From: Singulisphaera acidiphila DSM 18658
Lineage (GTDB): Bacteria > Planctomycetota > Planctomycetia > Isosphaerales > Isosphaeraceae
Direction: 5' to 3'
Assembly: GCF_000242455.2 (NCBI RefSeq)
Contig: NC_019892.1
Coordinates: 5,218,744 to 5,282,743, forward strand
Length of the DNA stretch: 64,000 bases
Position numbers and translations under genes: made by a program. Shown piece by piece: positions 23,867-33,410 of the stretch; position 1 is the stretch's first letter; each line of letters begins with the position of its first letter. The notes under the pieces were generated by a model, which had not been told where the DNA came from, did no database searches, and worked only from the letters and a program-made list of their open reading frames with translations.

Positions 23867-24304
23867 TTAATCGCCAGTAGCTATATTGTAATCTCCCCAG
23901 GCATATTGCGTGCCATCATAAATGGCGCCAATCTCAATCGAATAATTGCTCGATGATTGCGGCAAAGTTACCTTGAATGTGTAAGTGACAGATGTTGGTG
24001 TTTCATCATTTGGAGGATGATTTATGACTGAGCTGGTAACGGTTGTTGTGTCAAAAGATGCAATTTCGTCGCTATTAGAGTCGTAGACCCCGATGCCGAT
24101 TGTTGAAGGGTCGATAATTTTTGTGCCAATTTTACCAGGCAGCGTGATCGTGAACGTGATTTCGGACAGGGGTGACAAATTATCCAAATTCCCCGGCGAA
24201 TCGATTGTGGGGGCAGGATCATCCGCTCTGGCGGCAGTGGTTGCGAGGCAGATCGCGACGAACAGACCAATGAGTCGAACAGAAATGCGGAGATTACCAA
24301 ACAT
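23867..24304 (-). CDS. Small secreted protein downstream of a DUF1559 prepilin
   Basis: 145 residues. The signal peptide MFGNLRISVRLIGLFVAICL continues to TTAARA, followed by a beta-rich domain resembling a single immunoglobulin/fibronectin-type fold (ITFTITLPGKIG, TYTFKVTLP). It lies 51 bp downstream of the DUF1559 gene on the same strand and is probably co-transcribed. AT content is higher than in the phage-type arms. Confidence 0.65.
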   Translation of the reverse strand: MFGNLRISVRLIGLFVAICLATTAARADDPAPTIDSPGNLDNLSPLSEITFTITLPGKIGTKIIDPSTIGIGVYDSNSDEIASFDTTTVTSSVINHPPNDETPTSVTYTFKVTLPQSSSNYSIEIGAIYDGTQYAWGDYNIATGD

Positions 24305-24355
24305 TCGAGGTGTTCCTCATTAGGTGTGTGGATAGTCAGGGCTGTCAATGTTTAA

Positions 24356-25312
24356 CTATTTATCCTGAATGCTGACTTGCTCACCGCCACTTCGTGTTCC
24401 GATTGCTCGCCACGTTGCGAGTGAAATTGAATTTCGGACGAAGTGAAGATGCCCATCAGCGAACAGTACGCTGGAACCGTGTCCATGAAGGCTTGCAGCG
24501 GTCCATGCACCTTCACGAACGTATACGTGATTATAGCAGCTACGACCACCAATTAGGATGTCATGCGTATAAGCAGTTTTGCCGTGGTCACCTCTAGCCC
24601 AATATGTCCCTTTAGTCGCCGAAAAACTTCTTGCGGGATTAACATCAGTACCCTGGCAAGCGGAAATGAAAGAATCATATTCACTTGCGGCAATCATTAC
24701 TGTCTTTGTTCTATACACAACATGAGAGAGGTCGTTTTCGGAACCTCGGACCCATTCGGCCGCTAATGCCGTGGTCGAGGTCCCGTCCGTTATGTCTGCA
24801 AGACTGGTTATTGGATTGTTGCGCCCAACGGTAAACACGCCGTTGTATGTTTGGGATTTTTGATAGCCATATCCAACGTTGCAGGCGTAGTTTGTCCAAG
24901 GCCCGCTTGTTCCATTGCCGTAATCAGACGGGCAAAGGAAAACGGCAATCGGCGTTTTGGTTGCTGTAACGTTCGCACTTCGAATGCAACCGACGTCGAA
25001 ATTCAAAGCATTATAACAAGATGTATTATCGAGATAAGGTAAAATCATTGAGTGGACAGAAAACCCATGTTTGCCGTTTGTTTTTGATGGCAGGGCGCCT
25101 AGAGCGGTAACGTAGGAATTTAGAGCAATGCCTAATTGTCGAAGATTGGCGGAACAATGTGTTTTGCGGGCCGTCTCGCGGACAGCTTGTACAGCCGGAA
25201 CCACCAAGGCGAAGAGAACGCCAAGAATGGATACAACGACTAAGATCTCGGTAAGTGTAATTCCCCGTCTCAGAATGATGTTCCGGCTGCCGTGGGTTTT
25301 GCTCGATGTCAT
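24356..25312 (-). CDS. DUF1559 prepilin-like secreted protein
   Basis: 318 residues. The N-terminal pilin-type motif RRGITLTEILVVVSILGVLF has the Gly cleavage position and Glu5, followed by VPAVQAVRETARKTHCSANL and RQLGIALNSY, the classic DUF1559 opening. Late motifs include a conserved HGHGSSVLFADGHLHFV close to the C-terminus (the H-x-G-x-x-x-x-F-x-D-G-S/H box). Such proteins are hugely expanded in planctomycetes and are thought to be assembled or secreted by pilus-type machinery. Confidence 0.92.
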   Translation of the reverse strand: MTSSKTHGSRNIILRRGITLTEILVVVSILGVLFALVVPAVQAVRETARKTHCSANLRQLGIALNSYVTALGALPSKTNGKHGFSVHSMILPYLDNTSCYNALNFDVGCIRSANVTATKTPIAVFLCPSDYGNGTSGPWTNYACNVGYGYQKSQTYNGVFTVGRNNPITSLADITDGTSTTALAAEWVRGSENDLSHVVYRTKTVMIAASEYDSFISACQGTDVNPARSFSATKGTYWARGDHGKTAYTHDILIGGRSCYNHVYVREGAWTAASLHGHGSSVLFADGHLHFVRNSISLATWRAIGTRSGGEQVSIQDK

Positions 25313-25642
25313 TTAGCAAGCATCCTTGCGGTGATCGATCTTGATGTTTCGGCTTGTTTAAAGTAGTGATTGATTAGAGGTATTAATGTGTGTGGATTTC
25401 ATGTCATTGCTCGGGTGAGCTCGTCTGTTTTTTGTATTAGACCGAAAGAATTCGGAATGTCAAGCGTGTAGCCTGGGCTGTTGTTCGATTTCCATGACTG
25501 CAATTCAAGACTGAGCTTCCGATTGATTCGATTCCAGCGGAAGGATCACTTGCTAGTTCTACTGTATCGTCGTCCCGTTCTGAATTAAACTCTTTTAGGA
25601 TACTCACTTCTGATATGGGTGCTTCAACGAGCGAGGCCTGCT
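25313..25642. other. AT-rich upstream region of the DUF1559 gene
   Basis: About 330 bp, richer in A/T than its surroundings, with no gene seen. It should contain the leftward promoter for the DUF1559 operon and the left edge of the IS701-like remnant. Confidence 0.4.
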
Positions 25643-26266
25643 ATGGACCCGCGATTCCACACCCGATTGATTGAAATGCTGGCTCAGGCGGATGTCCCCC
25701 GAACCTGGCGGAGGGCTTGCTGACGCGTCTGGAGGCCTTCGTCTTTCCCTACGCGGCCTCCATGGCCAGCGAGGAGCAACGACGACATACCGTGGAATAC
25801 TTGACCGGACTGATCTCGAAGCTCGAGCACAAGACGGGCGAGGGAATCGCCTACTTGCATGATCAGGAGCGACAAGGCCTTCAGAAATTCATCGGCTTGA
25901 GTCCCTGGGACCACTCATCGCTGTTGCGGACGCTTGCCAAGCAGGTCGGCAACGAACTGGGCGAACCCGACGGTGTGATCGTCTTCGACCTCTCAGGCTT
26001 CGTCAAGAAGGGGACCAAGTCGGTGGGCGTGATGCGGCAATGGTGTGGCCGAGTCGGTAAGAAGGAGAATTGCCAGGCGGCCATTTTCATGGGCTATGCA
26101 TCATCGTGCTAGCATTCTCTTGTCGACGTGTGTCTTTATCTTCCTGCAGGAGTGGACGAAGGATCGGAAGCGTTGTAACGTGGCCGGGGTCCCTCGAAAA
26201 ATTCAGTTCCGGACATGCCACGATCTGGCGTTGGAGATGTTGGATCAACATGGCCCGTTGCTGATG
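25643..26266 (+). pseudogene. Degraded IS701-family transposase
   Basis: Joined pieces read MDPRFHTRLIEMLAQADVP, then LLTRLEAFVFPYAASMASEE, HDQERQGLQKFIG, the DDE-region VIVFDLSGFVKKGTKSVGVM, RQWCGRVGKKENCQAAIF and finally EWTKDRKRCNVAGVPRKIQF. At least two frameshifts are needed (one C lost near 25698 in a C-run; another after GYASS near 26105), and an in-frame stop is present. The 3' half of the gene is missing: coding similarity stops where a hairpin repeat begins at about 26267. Confidence 0.8.
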
Positions 26267-26683
26267 CGCACTTTATTGGATCATATCCAGGGGCTTGCGC
26301 CCCTGGATGTTGACGGCCGCCCCTTCGGGGCTCCGAGAAAAACGGAGAGTCTGACCCAGAAGGGGAATCCCACCGGAGAGTTTGCGGATCTTCCGGGTGC
26401 CATGCAGGAATGCCTTGGCTCTTGGCACCCCAAGGTCCTTCAGCCCTCACGGTGAAACCTGACCTTCCGAGACAGACACTTACCGCCGTTGAAGACACAG
26501 CTGAGAACCTAGCGGATACAGTAGAAATAGAGAAGGGGCGGGAGGGATTCACGTCACGGCAGCGGCCGAGCGGCTCGCGAGCCCGGGAGCACGCGACCTG
26601 AAAAGGGGGACGCCCATCCCCGACGAATCCGGTAGAATCGGGGACCTGATTTCGGACATCCGTGCTGGAAAGGATCGTTGGAA
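26267..26683. repeat. Repeat-filled gap
   Basis: Contains the hairpin CCAGGGGCTTGCGCCCCTGG near 26288 and a GCCGCCCCTTCGGGGCTCC repeat near 26318. The 28-nt motif that begins GTGAAACCTGACCTTCCGAG (about 26452) is also found at about 48513 and, inverted, at 54823. No gene was seen. Confidence 0.6.
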
Positions 26684-27703
26684 ATGCCCCCATTCGGATT
26701 TGGCATCGTCGGGCCTGGTTTCATCGCAGGCGTCATTGCCGACGCGATCGCCCAATCGGCCAACGCCCGATTGACAGCGGTGTCGAGCCGCCGAATCGAG
26801 AACGCTCAGAAATTTACGGCGGATCGGCCAGGGGTTGCGGCGGTTGAGGGAATCGACGGCATCCTCGCCCGTGCCGACGTCGACGCGGTCTACATTGCGA
26901 CCCCCACGGCCGCGAAGGAAGCGATCGCACTCGCGGCGATTGCGGCCGGCAAGCATGTCCTGGTCGATAAGCCGTTTGTCGATCGTGCTTCCGTTCTGCG
27001 GATGACGCAGGCCGCCGCCGCCAAGGGCCTGGTGTTCATGGACGCCACTCACTTCGTCCATCACCCCCGCAATGCGACCGTCCAGGCGGCGATCGCGGAG
27101 AAGATCGGCTCGCCCCGGTCCCTCCATACGACCTTCTACTTTCCGTTCTCCGATCGCAGCAACATCCGCTTCGACCCCGCACAGGAGCCGATGACCGCGC
27201 TGGGGGACATGGCCTGGTACTCGATGCGGGCGGTGGTCGAGTATCTTCGGCCCGAGGGGCGGATCACGCAGGCCGTCATCGCCCCTGAACGCGATCCCCA
27301 GACAAACGCGATCGTTCGGACCTCGGGGCTGATCGCCTTCGAGGGGGGGCAGGTCTCCACCTTCGACGTCGGCTACACCGCGGGCACGATCCTCATGGAC
27401 TTGCAGCTCCTGGGGACGACCGGCGCCCTCGGGATGGACGACTTCGTCCTGGACTGGGAGAGCTGTTCCGCGTTCCGGGATTCGGGAGACAAGGCCGGGT
27501 ACACGTACCGGACCGGCATGGGGACGCGGAAGGATGTGACGTTCATCCCTACGCCTCCGAGCGCCGCGCAGGAGACGGCGATGATCGAGGACTTCGTGGC
27601 GTTGGCCGTTTCAGGCGATGCCAGCCAGCGGGCCGCCTATGCCGAGTCCACGCTGAAGACGCAGGAATACCTCGACGCGCTCTGGAGTGCGGCCGGTTCA
27701 TGA
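26684..27703 (+). CDS. Gfo/Idh/MocA-family oxidoreductase
   Basis: 339 residues. The N-terminal Rossmann motif GFGIVGPGFIAGVIADAI binds NAD(P); VDAVYIATPTAAKEAIALAA and GKHVLVDKPFV carry the family's conserved E/D-K-P motif with Lys; the C-terminal substrate domain has a typical beta-sheet with FEGGQVSTFDVGYTAG. ATG 26684 has AAGGA upstream; TTG 26678 is also possible. It is monocistronic here. Substrate, probably a sugar or cyclitol derivative, cannot be told. Confidence 0.9.
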   Translation: MPPFGFGIVGPGFIAGVIADAIAQSANARLTAVSSRRIENAQKFTADRPGVAAVEGIDGILARADVDAVYIATPTAAKEAIALAAIAAGKHVLVDKPFVDRASVLRMTQAAAAKGLVFMDATHFVHHPRNATVQAAIAEKIGSPRSLHTTFYFPFSDRSNIRFDPAQEPMTALGDMAWYSMRAVVEYLRPEGRITQAVIAPERDPQTNAIVRTSGLIAFEGGQVSTFDVGYTAGTILMDLQLLGTTGALGMDDFVLDWESCSAFRDSGDKAGYTYRTGMGTRKDVTFIPTPPSAAQETAMIEDFVALAVSGDASQRAAYAESTLKTQEYLDALWSAAGS

Positions 27704-27842
27704 CCACCTGGCCGGAAGCCTCGGCCCGTCCGACGAGCCGACCTGATCCTGTGCCGGCCTTGGCTTCTTGGGTGGCGTAAACACCTTGGTTCTCCTGAAG
27801 CCGTGACGAGAGAGAGCATCTTCAGCGTAAACAGGAGGCTTC

Positions 27843-28847
27843 ATGAACGCACTGACGCATCGACCTATTTTGCTCGCGTTCCTGGTCGTCGCGAGCACTC
27901 TCTGCGCCGGCTCCGTCGGCCGGGCCGAGGTCTCGCGGCGCGAGGGCAAGGCCAAGGCGAATGGCGTGACGATCGCCTACGAGGACTTCGGCCCTGAGAG
28001 TGGCGAGGCCGTGCTCATGATCATGGGCAATGGCACGCAGCTCACCGCCTGGCCCGGCGAGCTTATCGAGGAGGTAGTGGGGCGTGGCTACCGGGTCGTC
28101 ATCTATGACAATCGCGACGTCGGTCTTTCCACCAAGTTCGACGGGGCGGGAGCGCCCGACACGCGGGCGGTTATCGAGGCAAAGTTTGCCGGTAAGCCTT
28201 TCACGCTGCCGTATACGCTCGACGACATGGCGAAGGATGCGGTCGGCCTGCTGGATACCCTCGGGATCGCGAAGGCCCACATCGTGGGCGTTTCGATGGG
28301 GGGCATGATCGCGCAGCTTGTGGCGGCGGACCACCCCGAGCACACCCGCTCGCTTACCTCGATCATGTCGACCTCGGGGAACCCGGAAGTCCCGTTCCCG
28401 GCCAAGCTCGAGGCGCTGGCGAAGATGCCGAAACCGGCCCCCGAGGGGGACCGAGAGGCGCTGCTCGCCAACGCCGTCCAGGCCATTCGAGTCCTGGCGG
28501 GGCCGGTCTACCCGCCTGACGAGAAGCGGACTCGCGACCTAGTCGTTCGCTCCATGAAACGCTCCGACGACCGGGCCGGCATGGCCCGGCACAATACGCT
28601 GTCGGCCCTCGGGCTGTACGAGGATCGGCGGGCGAAACTGAAGACGATCCAGGCCCCGACCGTCGTCGTCCACGGCGCCGAGGACCCCTTGATCTCGGTC
28701 GAGGGGGGGAAGGACACCGCCGCCAATATCCCAGGCGCTGAGCTGCGGATCATCCCGGGGATGGGCCACGACCTCCCGATCCCCCTGGCGAAGACGATCG
28801 CCGACGCCATCGCAGCGGCAGCCTCCCGCGCGAAGGCGACGAAGTGA
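27843..28847 (+). CDS. Secreted alpha/beta hydrolase
   Basis: 334 residues with a signal peptide (MNALTHRPILLAFLVVASTL to GRAE). Alpha/beta-hydrolase landmarks: LMIMGNGTQLTAWPG oxyanion strand, YDNRDVGLST, nucleophile elbow GVSMGGM (Ser about residue 152), acidic GAEDPL and the catalytic His in GMGHDLP. The N-R-D-x-G-x-S pattern places it with epoxide hydrolase/haloalkane-type or esterase-type members. The catalytic triad is complete. Substrate unknown. Confidence 0.9.
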   Translation: MNALTHRPILLAFLVVASTLCAGSVGRAEVSRREGKAKANGVTIAYEDFGPESGEAVLMIMGNGTQLTAWPGELIEEVVGRGYRVVIYDNRDVGLSTKFDGAGAPDTRAVIEAKFAGKPFTLPYTLDDMAKDAVGLLDTLGIAKAHIVGVSMGGMIAQLVAADHPEHTRSLTSIMSTSGNPEVPFPAKLEALAKMPKPAPEGDREALLANAVQAIRVLAGPVYPPDEKRTRDLVVRSMKRSDDRAGMARHNTLSALGLYEDRRAKLKTIQAPTVVVHGAEDPLISVEGGKDTAANIPGAELRIIPGMGHDLPIPLAKTIADAIAAAASRAKATK

Positions 28848-29297
28848 GCCGAGTCGGCACGCCGGGAATCCCTCTTCCCTCTCCCCCCTGGGATCGCGGG
28901 CGCCCTATCCGAAATTCAATCGATTTTCATTTAATGAAATATTGAACTGAAGAGCGGACGGGTCGTCCGCTGTCCCAGGGGGGGAGACGCGGCCATCAGG
29001 GGTTGGGGGCACGTTCGGAGCAGGTGGTTCGGTTTCCAGGATCCATGCGCCTTTGAGGATAAACCGCTCTGACGAAGTCAACGGATTTGCCGGATGCGAC
29101 GCTTGGGGCAGGCCGGGAATCGCCACCTGAATCCCGCCGTGCTATTGGAGAAAGCGGTGTTGAAGTTCGGAACCACTTGCGACCGATCACCTGAGCTGGG
29201 TTGACCGGGTCAACGCCGCCTCGGGCCGAACAAGGATGGGCTCCAATCCAACGATAGAGCAGGATGCGTCGCACTTTCTCGCGAAAGCAACCCTCCC
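28848..29297. other. Intergenic region with a long hairpin
   Basis: The arms CTCCCCCCTGGGAT (about 28884) and GTCCCAGGGGGGGAG (about 28971) can pair around an inner GCGGACGGGTCGTCCGC hairpin. The same CTCCCCC-TGGGAC motif recurs at 2435, 19970 and 56105. No gene was seen in the remaining 300 bp. Confidence 0.55.
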
Positions 29298-30515
29298 ATG
29301 TCCGATAGAGTGGACCGCAAGACGCGCCGTCCCCGATCGCTCCCGATCCAATTGGAGTCGCTGGAAACCAGGGAACTGCTCAGTCTCCTGCTCAATTCCC
29401 GGCCGACGCTTCAGGTCGAAACGTCGCCGGGGGTGGGGAAGAACTGTCGGGGCCAGTTCGCGATCAATCGCCCTGCGCTGATCCACGTCAAGGGGAGTGC
29501 GCAGCCGCCGCTCGGCTTTGGCGTCACGGTGGCCATCTACGCTGAGAATAGCCAGGGCCAGATCCTGAACGGCGGCAAGCCGCTCGCCGTGACCACGCCG
29601 GACAACCTCGGCCTCTACAGGGCCTCGTTCCGCCTGCCGAGCCTGGTCCGCAAGGACACCGCCACCCTCGTCGCGTTCGAGACGGCCACCGGCTCGATCA
29701 CCTCGCCCCTGGCGATCAACGGCAGTTCCCTCTCCGGCCTCACCAGCGTCCTGACGATCAACGGCACCTCCCTGACGAACTTTCAGGGCGCGCTGACCAT
29801 CAACGCTGGTACACTCTCGAACCTGTCCGCCACGATCGCCAACCCTGGCGGCTCGATCAGCAACCTCTCGGGCCCGATCACGATCGCGGCCGGCACGACG
29901 GTCAGTGGAATCACAGGCGCGGTCGCGACGGAGGCGGGGACCACGCTGACCCTGTCCGACGGCAGCATCAGCACCGTCGGCGGCACGATCTCCGCCCTGA
30001 CCGGCACGCTCACCGTCCCGGCCGGCACGCCGGTCACCATTGCGGAGTTTCCCGTCGGCGCCATCGGCGAGATCAACGGGGAGATCTCGCTCCTGGGCGG
30101 GTCCATCAGCGGCTCGACCGGCACCCTGAAGGGGCAGACCGGCACTCTCGGCGGCTCGACCGGCACATTCACCCAGACCGGCAACGGCACCCTCGGCGCT
30201 CAGACTGGCACCCTCGAAGGCGCATCGGGCACGATCGGGGCGACGACCAGCACGCTGACCCAGACCGGGACCGCCACCGAGAGCTCGCGCACCGGCATCG
30301 TCTCGGACGGGTCCGGCACGATCGACCCGACCACCGGAACCGCCTTCCAGTTCGGTTCAGCAGCCATCGCCGGCACGGCGGGCACGGCGACGACGCCCAT
30401 CACCGAGCACGCCGTCTCCGAACCGGTCCTCATCCGGGTCAACATCCGCCCGAAGCTTGGCCAGGGCACCCGGACGTTGGCCCGCGCCGCCTCGGCCCGC
30501 CTCCGTCGTGGTTAA
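29298..30515 (+). CDS. Secreted surface protein with planctomycete N-terminal motif and G/T-rich repeats
   Basis: 405 residues. The N-terminus RSLPIQLESLETRELLSLLL is the L-E-x-L-E-x-R-x-L-L motif common in planctomycete exported proteins. A short beta domain (to about residue 125) is followed by about 220 residues of imperfect repeats rich in G, T, S and I (for example GGSISGSTGTLKGQTGTLGG), which probably form a repetitive beta structure on the cell surface. The C-terminus is basic. No enzymatic motif. Confidence 0.75.
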   Translation: MSDRVDRKTRRPRSLPIQLESLETRELLSLLLNSRPTLQVETSPGVGKNCRGQFAINRPALIHVKGSAQPPLGFGVTVAIYAENSQGQILNGGKPLAVTTPDNLGLYRASFRLPSLVRKDTATLVAFETATGSITSPLAINGSSLSGLTSVLTINGTSLTNFQGALTINAGTLSNLSATIANPGGSISNLSGPITIAAGTTVSGITGAVATEAGTTLTLSDGSISTVGGTISALTGTLTVPAGTPVTIAEFPVGAIGEINGEISLLGGSISGSTGTLKGQTGTLGGSTGTFTQTGNGTLGAQTGTLEGASGTIGATTSTLTQTGTATESSRTGIVSDGSGTIDPTTGTAFQFGSAAIAGTAGTATTPITEHAVSEPVLIRVNIRPKLGQGTRTLARAASARLRRG

Positions 30516-30959
30516 CCGGGGCCGGATCGCCTTTGCATGACTTGCAAGGCCCTGGGTGCCACGGATTGAATCAACCCGTGGCACCTGGCATCGTGGGTTT
30601 TGGCCGTGGTAACCCATGAGAAAATCGCGATCAACCGTAATCGGTCGAACATCCGATGAACACGGGGTTGCGACTCTCGAAAAAAAAGGAGAATTTAACC
30701 ACGAATGACACAAATGACACGAATGAAGAAAAGAGTTAAAAAATGAAAAATAATTATTGAAATAATTTGTTTTGATTCGTGTCATTTGTGTCATTCGTGG
30801 TTGAAATCTTCTTTTATTAGCCGCTCATCCGTGGGTGCCGAAGTTCCCCTTCGGGGCCCCGGCCCATCACGTCGAGGATCCTTCTTGCTGGTTGATGACA
30901 CGCTGCATTCGCTTCTGTTACGATGCAGCGGAACTCTCACCCATCGGAGGATTCGACTC
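30516..30959. other. Intergenic region with two repeat types
   Basis: Holds a diverged CACGGATTGAATCAACCCGTG hairpin-family relic (30555-30615, only short pieces match) and long-hairpin copy 2 (30688-30813). A CCCCTTCGGGGCCCC hairpin is at about 30847-30862. Confidence 0.6.
30688..30813. repeat. Long-hairpin intergenic repeat, copy 2
   Basis: The arms are TTAACCACGAATGACACAAA on the left and TGTCATTCGTGGTTGAAATC on the right, with an AT-rich loop. It is preceded by CTCTCGAAAAAAA and followed by TTAGCCGCTCATCCGTGGGTG, flanks shared with copies 3-5. Confidence 0.85.
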
Positions 30960-31691
30960 ATGAAAAGGCTGGCTGCAACCGCGTTACTCCTCGTCTTTGG
31001 CGGCGTCCCGGCCCACGCACAATTCGGCGGCTCCGGCGGGACTCCACCCAAGCCCGCGACCCGCCGCGAAGAGAACGTTCAGCTTCGATTACTGGAAATC
31101 GCCCAAGAAGTGGACGAGACCTTGCTACGCGAGGCGATGCTGACTCTCGGCCGATTGAACATGACGGCGAAACCCGATCAGCCGGATGCCGAATCCACCC
31201 GAAAGCGGAAGGATCTCGACGCCGAGAAGGGCGCTTTGACCGAGTTTATCGAGCAGAGAACGCACGCCATCACGGAACGCGCCGCCGAGCTGGCGAAAAA
31301 GCGTGCCGAGGCGATGGTTCCCTCGCAGTCGAGCCCTCGGGTCGCTCGCTCGGATCCCAATGAGAAGCCGGGACGAATTGAAGACATCGAGAAGGCCAGT
31401 GTGGACGTCCAACTCCTGCAAACCCAGGTCGAGTACTCGCAACAGGCACTCTCGGAAGCCATTACCGCACTCGCCCAGGCCGAGCTGGCGGCAGGCGATG
31501 ATGAATCCCAGCGGCAGAAGGTCGATGCCGCCCACAAGAAATTCGAGAAGGTCAAAAGCGCCTATGTCGAGTACCGGAAACGATTGAATGATGAATTTAA
31601 AAAACTGCGTGCCTTGGATCCCCAATCGGGATATGGCGGGATGGGCGGCGGCGGAATGGGCGGCGGGATGATGGGCGGCGGAATGCGGTGA
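30960..31691 (+). CDS. Secreted coiled-coil protein with Gly/Met-rich tail
   Basis: 243 residues with a signal peptide (MKRLAATALLLVFGGVPAHA) and GGAGG upstream. Long charged helices (for example EIAQEVDETLLREAML, VDVQLLQTQVEYSQQALSEA) suggest a periplasmic coiled coil. The tail is GYGGMGGGGMGGGMMGGGM, which may bind metal or be flexible. In-frame ATG upstream at 30786 lies in the hairpin repeat and is rejected. No known family. Confidence 0.7.
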   Translation: MKRLAATALLLVFGGVPAHAQFGGSGGTPPKPATRREENVQLRLLEIAQEVDETLLREAMLTLGRLNMTAKPDQPDAESTRKRKDLDAEKGALTEFIEQRTHAITERAAELAKKRAEAMVPSQSSPRVARSDPNEKPGRIEDIEKASVDVQLLQTQVEYSQQALSEAITALAQAELAAGDDESQRQKVDAAHKKFEKVKSAYVEYRKRLNDEFKKLRALDPQSGYGGMGGGGMGGGMMGGGMR

Positions 31692-31768
31692 CGCAAAGCA
31701 AAGAAGACCGCGATTCATAGTTGAGGTCGAATATCCGATGGACACGGAATAGCGGCGATCGAAAAAAA

Positions 31769-31874
31769 GGAAAATTTAACCACGAATGACACAAATGACA
31801 CGAATAATGAAAAATAATTAGAGTTTGTTGTTTTGATTCGTGTTATTTGTGTCATTCGTGGTTAAAATCTTCTC
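31769..31874. repeat. Long-hairpin intergenic repeat, copy 3
   Basis: Arms as in copy 2 with a shorter loop, preceded by GATCGAAAAAAA. It directly follows the coiled-coil gene and precedes the duplicated lipoprotein gene. Confidence 0.85.
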
Positions 31875-31965
31875 CCGATCTTCTCCGTCCGATTCCGGCA
31901 GATGATCCGGCGACGCGTCTTTTTTTTGCGATGCATGACAGTGTGTCGTTAAGGAGTGAGTCTCG

Positions 31966-32301
31966 TTGAGACGCATCGCCGTTGCTGTTGCTCTCGGGTG
32001 TTGTCCACTCGGGTGCGGCGGTCCTCCTCGCGAGTCCCCAATCCCAACCCCGGCCGTTCGCAAGGGGGAGGGTTCGTCAATGATTTCACGTTCCGAAGCC
32101 ATTGCGATCGCACTGAATACGGACAATGCGCGTAAGCTGTTGCCTAAAGGGACTCCGATTGAGGTCGAATTGGCCGACAAGACATATACGGTCACTTTCG
32201 GAGTGATTGTCACGCATCCGATGCCTGGCCCGGATTTCCTCTCCAAAATCAAAATCGATGCGAGAACCGGACGGGTCACCGCGAAGATCATTGGGAATTA
32301 A
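31966..32301 (+). CDS. Lipoprotein-like PepSY-type small protein (duplicated unit, first copy)
   Basis: 111 residues from TTG 31966 with AAGGAG ten bases upstream. MRRIAVAVALGCCPLGCGG has a lipobox-like cysteine. The mature part, SRSEAIAIALNTDNARKLLP then KGTPIEVELADKTYTVTFGV and KIDARTGRVTAKIIG, has the PepSY-like pattern of a small inhibitor or sensor domain. A paralogue with an amber stop is at 33411. It lies just upstream of a membrane protein that is also duplicated. Confidence 0.65.
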   Translation: MRRIAVAVALGCCPLGCGGPPRESPIPTPAVRKGEGSSMISRSEAIAIALNTDNARKLLPKGTPIEVELADKTYTVTFGVIVTHPMPGPDFLSKIKIDARTGRVTAKIIGN

Positions 32302-32365
32302 TTGAGCGGAGGCCCGGTGATGCGGTGATCCTTTGGCTTTGGCCACAACCGGCGGAGAGAAGCCC

Positions 32366-33010
32366 GTGCGAACTGGACGTACGTTCGGCCTGGTGGACGC
32401 GATGGCTTTCATCGCTGCGATAGCGGCTGGGTTTGCCTCGTATCGTGTCTGCATTGAGCGATGGGCTGGGCTTGGGCCGATCCCTTTCTCCCGGCAACCG
32501 GACCTGTGGCCCATCGAGTTTCTGTACGGGTTCACGACCTGGGTGCCGCTCTGGCTTGCTCCGTGGACGGTTGCCTTGCTCCTCCTGCGTTTCCGCCAGC
32601 CGCGTCCTTGTCTACGCCGGCTTGTCCGCCAGCCAGGTTTCGTGGCAGATGTTGCCGCCTCCTTGGTCCTCACGGTCGGCGTCGTCGCGATCGTCTTGGT
32701 GCTGGTGTTGCGCTGTCTCCCGACGTCGCGTCTCGTGTTTTGGGGAGCTTCCTCGTGGCCGCTCTTCTTCCGCTGCGCTTTCGATCTTCAGTTGCCGACC
32801 CTGATGGGCGCCGCCGTCGCAGTGGGTTGGTCGATGTTGTGCCTGGGCGGGCGCTGGCGTCCCGAGCGGAGTTGGCTCGATCGTCTGGGGCGGGCCTTGG
32901 GGTACTGCTGGGTTGCCCTCCTCTTGATCAATGCGTTCCTCGGCCCCTGGCTCTACCTGAGCAACCATTTCCAGATCCCGCCCCCCGCGCTCAGGATGGG
33001 GGGCGGGTGA
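32366..33010 (+). CDS. Multi-pass membrane protein (duplicated unit, first copy)
   Basis: 214 residues from GTG 32366, with GGAG upstream. It has about five hydrophobic segments, including FGLVDAMAFIAAIAAGFASY at the N-terminus, LWLAPWTVALLLL, SLVLTVGVVAIVLVLVL and LGYCWVALLLINAFLGPW. It is clearly homologous to the protein at 34071-34742, with identical stretches such as FDLQLPTLMGAAVA and GRALGYCWVAL. No known family. Confidence 0.7.
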   Translation: MRTGRTFGLVDAMAFIAAIAAGFASYRVCIERWAGLGPIPFSRQPDLWPIEFLYGFTTWVPLWLAPWTVALLLLRFRQPRPCLRRLVRQPGFVADVAASLVLTVGVVAIVLVLVLRCLPTSRLVFWGASSWPLFFRCAFDLQLPTLMGAAVAVGWSMLCLGGRWRPERSWLDRLGRALGYCWVALLLINAFLGPWLYLSNHFQIPPPALRMGGG

Positions 33011-33410
33011 TTCGCGAGAAATCTTGTCGAACGGGTATGTCGTAACGCATTGTGTGCATCCGTTGGATCGAATGGCTTTGGCTCCTGGGCCACTCTTCTC
33101 CCTCTGGCAAAGCCCTTCTTGCTGTGGCATCCTTAGCTTGGGCCTCTGTTGCTGAGGATTGCGCACAATGAAGTCGATCCGCCGCGATCGGCTGTTCGAT
33201 ACACACGGCGTAGCGGCTCTCGAAAAAAAGGAAAATTTAACCACGAATGACACAAATGACACGAATGAATAAAAGTAAAAAAATGATTAATGTTCGTTGT
33301 TTTAATTCGTGTCATTTGTGTCATTCGTGGTTAAAATCCTCTCTTTTTAATCGCTTGTAAGTGGGTGCCAGCGTTCGACGTAGACCCAGGCGGGACTGGA
33401 GAGATGGCTC
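33011..33410. other. Intergenic region with long-hairpin copy 4
   Basis: Apart from the hairpin at 33229-33343, only degenerate non-coding sequence is seen. It closes the first duplicated unit. Confidence 0.45.
33229..33343. repeat. Long-hairpin intergenic repeat, copy 4
   Basis: Arms TTAACCACGAATGACACAAA and TTGTGTCATTCGTGGTTAAA, preceded by GCGGCTCTCGAAAAAAA. It lies between the two tandem lipoprotein/membrane units. Confidence 0.85.
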
